A DNA stretch of 64,000 nt from Larix kaempferi (taxonomy: Eukaryota; Streptophyta; Pinopsida; Pinales; Pinaceae): the NCBI GenBank assembly GCA_027924585.1, contig BSBM01000036.1:4767001-4831000 (forward strand), read 5' to 3'. The position numbers and the translations under genes were made by a program. The notes below the pieces were generated by a model that searched no databases, was not told where the DNA came from, and was given only the letters and a program-made list of their open reading frames with translations. Positions within the stretch are counted from its first letter, which is position 1. Each line of letters begins with the position of its first letter. This document shows, one piece after another, positions 57,240 through 64,000 of this stretch.

Positions 57240-58324
57240 CTCGGGAGGAAGCAAAACAAGTCCTTAACTAATGTCACAACGGTGCTAGCAGCAGCCATTT
57301 CTCAGGAATGGCCATAGCCCAAAAGGTAATCCGCACAGGGTATTTTTGGCCCTCACTATTTACTGATTGCATCACAGCGGTCAAACATTGCCAAAATTTC
57401 CAGCTCTTCGCCCCCAAGGCAAGGACACCCCCCACCCCCCTTCATCCAGTAGTCACCGTTGGTCCCTTTTGCAAATGGGCCATCAACTTCATGGAGTTTA
57501 ATCCTGCATAAGCGGGCGTCCATAAACACATCATTGTGCTCATTGATTACTTTACCAAATGGGAAGAAGCCATGCCTACTTTTAACTGCACAGCTGACAC
57601 TACAGCCCGCTTCTTCTTCAACCATGTTATTACTCGTTTTGGAGTACCTAAACAACTCGTCTTAGACCATGGTTCTCATTTTGAGGACTCTATCTAGCGA
57701 GAATTTTCAACACTCCTTAAATTCCAACATCAATATGCCTCCCCCTACTACCCCCAAGGGAACATCCAAGTCGAAGCAATTAACAAAATTTTGAAGACAA
57801 TCCTCCAGCGCACTGTCGACTGGCATAGGTCCAATTGGCATCACATGCTTTTTCTCGCACTATGGGATTACCGTACCTCCACTAAAACTACCACTGGTTT
57901 TACCCCTTTTCATTTGGTTCACGGCATGGAATCTATCCTCCCCATTGAGTGTTAGATCCCAACATTGCATATCGCCATCGAACTCCTCCCAGACACCTCA
58001 CCACTTGAGCAACGCTTGATTCTGTTGGAACAAGCTGATGAGGATCGTCGAGCAGCCCTCCAAACCATTGAAGCCACAAAAAACTACTCCAAATCTAGCT
58101 ATGATAAGCATGTCCACCCATGAGCGTTTTGTGAAGGAGACCATGTACTCGTTTACGATCAAGCCCATGACAAAAAGGTCCAAGGAAAATTTGAATCCAT
58201 GTGGCAATGCCCATACATCATACACACCTGCCTCGAACATGGGGCATACATTTTGACCGATTCAGAAGGTAACCCCCTGCAAAACCCTCGTAACGGGTTG
58301 TACCTCAAACGCTTTTACCCATAA
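57240..58324 (+). pseudogene. Tat-4 integrase
   Basis: Readable over its length with several stops. The first catalytic Asp is replaced by Asn (WAINFMEF), while D in LVLDHGSHF and E in IQVEAINKIL remain. The GPY motif reads CPYI. The end YLKRFYP is followed by TAA at 58322-58324, and 102 nt separate it from the 3' RNase H ORF. Confidence 0.88.
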
Positions 58325-58426
58325 CATCTTTTGGACACCACGGTCCATATTGTACAGTTTTAATTCTTTTTTCAAATATCAAAACTTTCAAAAAAACTCA
58401 CATTTTGTTTTCTTTCATGATAACAG

Positions 58427-58855
58427 ATGGATCCCGTTCCACTTTACTATGTTGGCTTTGTCGATGGTGCAAATCACTGGTCTCCTAATCTCGCCTCTGT
58501 AGCTTGGGTACTCTATTCCCCATCACATGAGTTGATCCACCTCGACGGAGTGTGTATAGATGCTGCTACAAATAACCAGGCTAAGTACGATGTTGTGACC
58601 GGTCTCCTGACTGCTGCCCTCCATATGGGCATAAGTCACCTTCACGTCTTCCTTGACTCCCAACTTCTTGTTTCCCAACTCAACAATTGCTACCAGGTAC
58701 ACAGTCCTTGTCTCTTTAGAAAATCCCTACGCACTAAACAAATGATTAGACATTTTGAATCCATTTCATTCACTCATGTCCCAAGAAATCTCAACAGTGT
58801 AGTAGACCAAATGGAAAACAACATTCTAGATTGGCACGTCAATCAAACCATGTAG
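58427..58855 (+). CDS. Tat-4 3'-terminal RNase H ORF, full-length
   Basis: 142 codons, open from ATG to TAG, preceded by TTTTCTTTCATGATAACAG, a pyrimidine-rich 3' splice-site-like stretch touching the ATG. Motifs: D in VGFVDGAN, D in VFLDSQLLVSQ and D in SVVDQMENN. The Glu of AEY is changed to Lys (NNQAKYDV), so catalysis is probably lost although the frame is open. Homologous to the Tat-1 ORF at high identity and to the Tat-3 ORF more distantly. Archaeal-type RNase H is known in Tat elements; in many described Tat elements it lies before the integrase, not after it as here. Confidence 0.85.
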   Translation: MDPVPLYYVGFVDGANHWSPNLASVAWVLYSPSHELIHLDGVCIDAATNNQAKYDVVTGLLTAALHMGISHLHVFLDSQLLVSQLNNCYQVHSPCLFRKSLRTKQMIRHFESISFTHVPRNLNSVVDQMENNILDWHVNQTM

Positions 58856-58935
58856 GACATCAAACATGCATCAACATAACATCACATAGGCATCAAAAAA
58901 ACATATAAACAAACAAAACAACCCATCATAATATT

Positions 58936-59022
58936 GCATCCACGTGCAACAAAACATATAAACAATGACATATGTGCATCCACATGCGACACGTCTGTAT
59001 AATCAAAATGCATCCATGTGCA
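58936..59022. repeat. Three GCATCCACGTGCA-like motifs, Tat-4
   Basis: At 58936-58948, 58976-58988 and 59010-59022, 34-40 bp apart, between the convergent RNase H ORF and antisense gene, as in Tat-1. Confidence 0.75.
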
Positions 59023-59164
59023 TAAATATATATATCATATAGTCATAATGTAAAGAGTGCCCTCAACACCCGAATATACAAAAAATACATCAGCCGTACA
59101 TAATACATATCAACAAAAACATTCCCATATGCTCATCAGCATTTGGGGGAAGGTAATGATCAGC

Positions 59165-60605
59165 CTAGTCCTCGTCATCACGGCCTGCCTCCTCCTCAGG
59201 ATCCTCCTCCTTTGGTTCATCCTGGTACCTATCCCTCTTCTCCGCTGCCAACACAACAATTCGCAAAAAAATTGACCTCCACTCTTGTGGAGCATCAAAA
59301 CATAAGTCTAACACCTCTCGGTCCAAATCCCTCCAGCCATCATCTACCACACCATCCAATAGATGATCGATAGTATCACGTATGCCCTCTACCGCCTCAT
59401 CATCACCCTGAAGGTGTACGAATCCTCGCGCAGGTGGTGGGGGTGCCACCACTGGTGGAGGTACTACCACCACACAACCCTTATGGCCCTGATGCCCCAG
59501 TGGAGGCCAGGGACCCACATCTGCAATAACCAACATGCAAAAATGTCAAACATCATAAAAAAACCTCTAGCTATCATCAATACAAACATGATATACTAAA
59601 AGAGAAAAACAAAAACAAATACGTACCATCTGGCCTCCAGGCATGACCTGGAGCTTGTGGCATCTCAATATCCCCCCGGTAATCCATAGTCCGGTACGGA
59701 TAATCATCGAACATAATCGGCATCTTCTCCCACTGCTCATACATCTCTGAAGTAAATAAATTTCCAACTGCCCCGCCACCACTTCGGTACATCATCTCCC
59801 CCCACCGCACCATCTGCGGCTCACTGATCTCACCATCCCGAATCGGCACACGTGGACGCAGTGTAGGCACCCGCTCAAAAAAGAAGCAACACAGAAATGA
59901 AGCATAACTAAAATCTCCCCCCTATAGCCTCACCTTGCTCAACTCACGCTGAACACAAGCAAGGAACATCTGCCCCCAGGCATAGTATGTCCCAGAACTC
60001 GATCAACTTGTTCAGCAAAAATTTTGTTCAACGCATAAGGGGAATCTGGGTGAACTTTAGCAGTTCGCCCAAATCCAAAGCCGCTTATGCATGATGGTTC
60101 TCACAGATGATCTCCATTAGAGCATCCAATATCTCCCTCTCCCTCCACGAAGCCCTCAGCAGCCTAAGCATCTTTCCAATTACACAAGAAAATTTTCAAT
60201 CAGAAACATGCAACAAAATTTCCCCCAGCAACAACCCAGATCACGGCTATAGGGCCCACAATCACAATCCAAGATCGCGAATGTGGAATCCATAGCCACG
60301 ATCCACATCGCGACTGTGGATCCCATAGCCACGATCCACATCGCAACTGTGAAGACCACAGTCGCGATCCAAATCGCTAAAAAATCCTCATAAGTCACGA
60401 TTTCCCTCATTGGTCACCCCACATGACCAATGCACCACCCTCAAGGCCTCGATTCCCCCCCAAAATTAAATAAAGTTAAAGCTTAAGGCCAATAAGCTTA
60501 CCTGGAACTCACGAAATGAAAATTCGACGGTCGATTCTCCCGCAAATGGTGAAATTGCTCTGGCCAACTCAAATCTCCTGTCAAACTCAACAATGCAAAT
60601 GACAC
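59165..60605 (-). pseudogene. Tat-4 antisense gene, three predicted exons, internal deletion
   Basis: Exon 1 is about 60605-60502 (donor GTAAGC), exon 2 is 60171-59627 (donor GTACGT) and exon 3 is 59520-59165 (acceptor TTATTGCAG, stop TAG). Exon 2 starts at AG then ATG (MLRLLRASWRERE), reads FLLNKLIEFWD, then jumps at about 59993 to AWGQMFLACVQRELSK; about 130 residues present in Tat-1 are missing and the frame shifts. It continues LCCFFFERVP, GEMMYRSGGGAVGNLF and DYPYRTMDYRGD. Exon 3 is fully open: PPPVVAPPPPARGFVHLQGDD, DLCFDAPQEWRSIFL and an acidic tail (PKEEDPEEEAGRDDED). Last intron in phase 1. Function unknown. Confidence 0.75.
60291..60356. repeat. 33 bp tandem repeat in antisense intron 1 of Tat-4
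   Basis: Two 33 bp units (60291 and 60324, CCATAGCCACGATCC start) with partial copies on both sides. The open frame that crosses it on the minus strand is only the translated repeat. Confidence 0.85.
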
Positions 60606-60626
60606 ATGTCACTATGGGTCCACTTT

Positions 60627-60636
60627 CTATTTATAG
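60627..60636 (-). promoter_or_regulatory. TATA box of the Tat-4 antisense gene
   Basis: Minus strand CTATAAATAG, followed by AAGTGGACCC as in Tat-1. Confidence 0.65.
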
Positions 60637-60796
60637 ATATTTGACCCATTTTCAGTCAACCATTCTGAAGCCATACGACATTCATTTTCCAAACCGTTTA
60701 TACCATTGGATTTAGTGCGGCGAGAACTTCAAGGTGGTCTAGTCAGTTTCCTAATTTCACTAGTCTCGTTTTTGGGTATTTTTTCACACACCCTCG

Positions 60797-61260
60797 TCAC
60801 CTTGATTTATGTGCCACATCGGCTGTTGTCCATTTTTTATGAATTTTATATCACCAGATTCAATTTTTCGTGCTTGTGACGATGCTTGAGATCATTTCTC
60901 TCTCTCACCACCATATTTTTCAGGCATCTTTTCACATGCCCGTCGTCGCCTCAGTTTGCATGCCACATCAGTCGTTGTCCGTTTTAAACGAATTTTATAT
61001 CACCAGATTCAGTTTTCCACACTCGTGATGATGCTTGAGATCATTTCTCACTCTCACCACTAGATGTTTTGGGCATCTTTTCACATTCCTGTCGTCACCT
61101 CGATTCGTGTGCCACATCAGTCCATTTTTGACAAGTTTTATATCATCGGATTCAGTTTTATGTGCTCGCGATGATGCTTAAGATCATTTATTACTCTCAC
61201 CATAAACCTTTTTTAACATTGTTCCCTCACACCTTGTCGCCTCGATTTGCGTGCCACATC
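60797..61260. repeat. 149 bp tandem repeats, Tat-4 tail
   Basis: GCCACATC marks units at 60813, 60962, 61111 and 61253 (periods 149, 149, 142). They lie upstream of the antisense promoter and match the Tat-1 repeats. Confidence 0.85.
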
Positions 61261-61439
61261 ATCAACTGTCGAATTTTACAAAATTTGTGCATCACAACTT
61301 ATACATGAGCGCTTCACTCCATCCATACTGCAATTATGGCATTATTTTTCTATCATTCATCAACCAACAAGGAGGCCCCATCAATGTTCCCCACCTATCA
61401 CTGTGCTTCATCCCCATACTTGTCCCTTGATTGAACACT

Positions 61440-61921
61440 TACTCCTCGCCTCACCATTACTTTTGTTCGGTATAATTTTATCCCTTTTTCGGGCCGATCA
61501 ATTCCTTTATGAAAAAGGCACTTAGGGAGTTTTTGTTAAGCTCTTTTATGACTCCTAAAACAATGAAAAGATCGTCGAGCAATATTGCTTCCTTTCATGC
61601 TCGTTAAATGTATTTGAAAGGGCATCTACCTGGTATAAGTTTACCCCTTTTCCAGACCTTGTAGACTAATTACGAAAAAGGAATACTCTAGTCACATCAG
61701 CTAGAAGAGTTCTTCATTGCATCCTTTTATACTTTTTTGTGCCTTGGAGACTAACACATGAAAAAGAAACCCCTTGGACTCTACTTACTGCTTTCAGACT
61801 CTCTAAAACTGAAAGCAACCACGAGCATGAACTGTCCTTGGCTCGTACAAATCCACACGACAGTACCACTACTGAGCACACTTCTATCCCTTCTCTAATA
61901 TCCTTAAAACAATGAAGAAGG
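61440..61921 (+). other. Hairpin and pseudoknot array, Tat-4
   Basis: Counterpart of 6436-6907. GCTTTCAG/CTGAAAGC (61790-61816) replaces GCTTTTA/TAAAAGC of Tat-1 with paired changes. CGAGC (61822), CTGTC (61832), GCTCG (61841) and GACAG (61859) keep the exact spacing of both Tat-1 modules. Confidence 0.7.
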
Positions 61922-63161
61922 CCCCCAACAGTGCCTCTTAGCGCCACATCAAAGCATATATAATCACACTATTATGGAAGCTTCCCCAATTCGGTCGCCT
62001 TTGTTCAAAGTATTCTGTGATATTCCACCTTGAGAGTTTCCCGATACCATAAATCAGTTTGTCCTCCCAAGTCTCTCCCATTGCAGTACATATCCCTGAT
62101 CCCTTAAAGCTATGGTCCCCGTACCTAAAGTCAATATCATATGCTTCCAGGTCATCCATGTCATCATGATCTAAACAAAGGAAGTTTGAGTCCCCCCACT
62201 CTATGACCCCAGTTATTCCCCATCCCCACAGAATTCCACTCCCACTATCAGTACTATCACACTTTGATTGTACACCTCGTGCTCCTATCAAGGAAACATC
62301 ATTGCCTTGGTAGTTGCAGGTCTCCCTCTGTCGACGCCAACCAATCTATTCCAGAGGATAGACTGAGAGGTCCCTGTGCCTTGGACACATCACCATTAGT
62401 GGTGAGTTCCTACGGATCATTTTGAAAGGATTCCTTAATGTCTCTCCAAATGATTATTTCTCACATGTTCGACGTCAACACCTTGATCGCATCGTTGAGA
62501 TTCGTACAGGGTATCGGTCCTTTCAGTTATTAGTTGAAGACCCCGGATGTCACCTGACTCTAGCACATTTGGTGAGTCTTCTTTAGGAATGACCAATTAC
62601 ATGTTCCTATGGATATTTGGGTTGCGCTTGGATACAGTATTCAGAAGCACCCCAGTTGTATACTTCTTCGAGTACACATTCAGATACGGTTCAGTGTACC
62701 CTTGAGATTCTGACTCACAGTTACTGAATCCATCCAGATGTTGGATACCTTCAGATCCAGTAGTTCATCAACCCTTCTGACACCTCATTCAGAACGGTTG
62801 TTGCTATTTTCTAGTGTATCAGTTCTTCAGATCAGTCATGGTATGACCATGAGTATGTCCCAGCATTGTGTCCCTCTAGACCATTATGATGTACACAACA
62901 GGTTTATATGTATTGTTCAGGCCCCCTTTTTTGGGCCTTATTATTATTGTATATCTTGATACGAGCATGGGTATGCTCGCCTTGTCCATATATCAGAGAT
63001 TATTCCTCATTCATTTTGAGGCCATGTATTTTCAATTTTTGCAGTTTGCATGGGACCGTTGTTCCAGTCTCCAATCGGTCTCTTATCTCCTCCAAACCCC
63101 AGGAAAAAGACAAAGAAAATATGATGTATATCGTCCATACGATGAGCTCCTGCCCTCACAC
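61922..63161. other. Tat-4 non-coding 3' tail
   Basis: Collinear with 6908-8109; no gene conserved between the two. Confidence 0.65.
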
Positions 63162-63240
63162 ATCAGGGGGCAATCTGTTAACACCCAAAAATTGTTCACT
63201 ACCTCATTTCCCTATTCACATGACCCATTTGTCCACTTTT
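63162..63240 (+). mobile_element. Tat-4 polypurine tract and start of its 3' LTR
   Basis: ATCAGGGGGCAATC (63162-63175), then TGTTAACACC at 63176. The LTR is cut at 63241 by copia-C. Confidence 0.75.
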
Positions 63241-63792
63241 TGTTAAGATTTAATATGCTAAGACAGAAAATAGCAGCATTACATTCCATTTCACAATAAT
63301 AGCATATATAGGATCACTGAAGAAACAACAAGCACAACATAAACACAAGAGACAGAGATTTATCCTGGGAAACCCTCATGGGGTAGAAAACCCAGCAAAG
63401 CTTCCTCAATATAGATGACCAACAATATACAAAGATGAAACCCTGAGACATGATCTCCTCCTACACAATAGCATACCTCTCCTCCACAAGTGCGCTATCC
63501 TCAAGTGAGTGAGTGTATCAAATGAGGAACACACCTCCTCTATTTATACACTACTCTGATATGTATTTTACACAAGTACATGTAGGCTCGTATTTAACCA
63601 TTAGGTTAAATACCCCATTATAACTAACTGGGCCGACCCCCACATGGTGGGTCTAATAACCCTAGTTACCACACCCAACTCGGAGGAATAAACATCTCCA
63701 GATTTATAGTATAATCACATCGGAGGTATGGAACATCTCCGGAATAAATAATATACAAATATAATATTCTTTGAAGTTACAATATTTCAACA
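63241..63792 (-). mobile_element. Copia-C 3' LTR, minus strand
   Basis: On the minus strand it runs TGTTGAAA to CTTAACA (552 bp), with TATA box GTGTATAAATAGAGG and sequence related to the copia-A LTR (GGTCGGCCCAGTTAG). The polypurine tract GTTAAGGGGGAG lies at 63804-63793, so the rest of the element extends to the right. Confidence 0.85.
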
Positions 63793-64000
63793 CTCCCCCT
63801 TAACGAGAAGGATATTATAACAGTATCTGCACGAGCAAGGAGTCATCAACATCATACATGATACATCTATAAATCATTGGAAGCTTTCTCAACATCATCA
63901 GTAACTCAAGTAGTTACTGGAACATCTTCAATACTGGAACATCAACATCTTCATTACTGAGTCTTTATCTTCTGCAGCACTCGAACAGCTAGAACAACAT
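63793..64000 (-). mobile_element. Copia-C 3' internal tail, cut by the window end
   Basis: Non-coding tail with GAACATCTTC-like repeats; the coding part would lie beyond the window. Confidence 0.7.

Noticed and set aside
60180-60410. Minus-strand frame with an 11-residue repeated peptide (WIVAMGSTVA-like)
   Set aside because: It is the translated 33 bp repeat and lies in a predicted intron; Tat-1 has unrelated sequence there.

Overview
The window reads as a repeat-dense intergenic block from a large seed-plant nuclear genome. It is built from nested LTR retrotransposons, and I see no ordinary host gene. The organism is inferred: the Tat-type Ty3/gypsy and Ty1/copia families, the very deep nesting and the decayed protein style resemble conifers (perhaps Cupressaceae). 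This is a guess from protein style, not a database result.

Layout. 1-9.5 kb: Tat-1, a decayed Tat-type Ty3/gypsy element running RT, a foreign insert replacing the integrase, a 3'-terminal RNase H ORF, an antisense gene, a structured 3' region, a polypurine tract and a 3' LTR. 8.85-9.58 kb: a small unknown ORF ending at another element's polypurine tract. 9.6-15 kb: old debris with a minus-strand gag-like fragment, a tRNA-derived SINE and a minus-strand coiled-coil pseudogene. 15.7-18.3 kb: a decayed copia gag-protease fragment. 19.6-30.23 kb: Tat-2 gag-protease, split by copia-A (21610-28668, target duplication AACCC). At about 30.23 kb Tat-2 is fused back into the gag of Tat-4. Tat-4 gag is split by Tat-3 (30431-53054) and resumes at 53055, running through pol, the 3' RNase H, the antisense gene, the tail and a 3' LTR at 63176. 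That LTR is itself cut by a minus-strand copia LTR (63241-63792). Tat-3 carries a second, mostly deleted element (LTR-C to LTR-B, 32949-34989), and its 3' LTR is split by a nearly intact young copia-B (46567-52457, target duplication ATATG).

The most interesting biology is the shared 3' architecture of Tat-1, Tat-3 and Tat-4. Downstream of the integrase position each has (i) a separate RNase H ORF in an env-like place, whose ATG is immediately preceded by a pyrimidine tract ending in AG, suggesting a spliced subgenomic mRNA. Each also has (ii) a convergent gene on the opposite strand with its own TATAAATAG box and a predicted three-exon structure, with the last intron at the same place and phase in all three copies. 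Introns on the antisense strand would not be removed from the sense genomic RNA, so such a gene can survive retrotransposition with its introns. Tat-1 and Tat-4 also share (iii) a repeated motif with a CACGTG core between the two convergent genes, (iv) 140-150 bp tandem repeats upstream of the antisense promoter and (v) an array of hairpins plus a spacing-perfect, covarying pseudoknot-like fold. Tat-4 additionally has CCHC zinc knuckles between protease and RT.

All coordinates come from reading by eye. Exon borders, LTR borders of old elements and the functional reading of the antisense gene are predictions.
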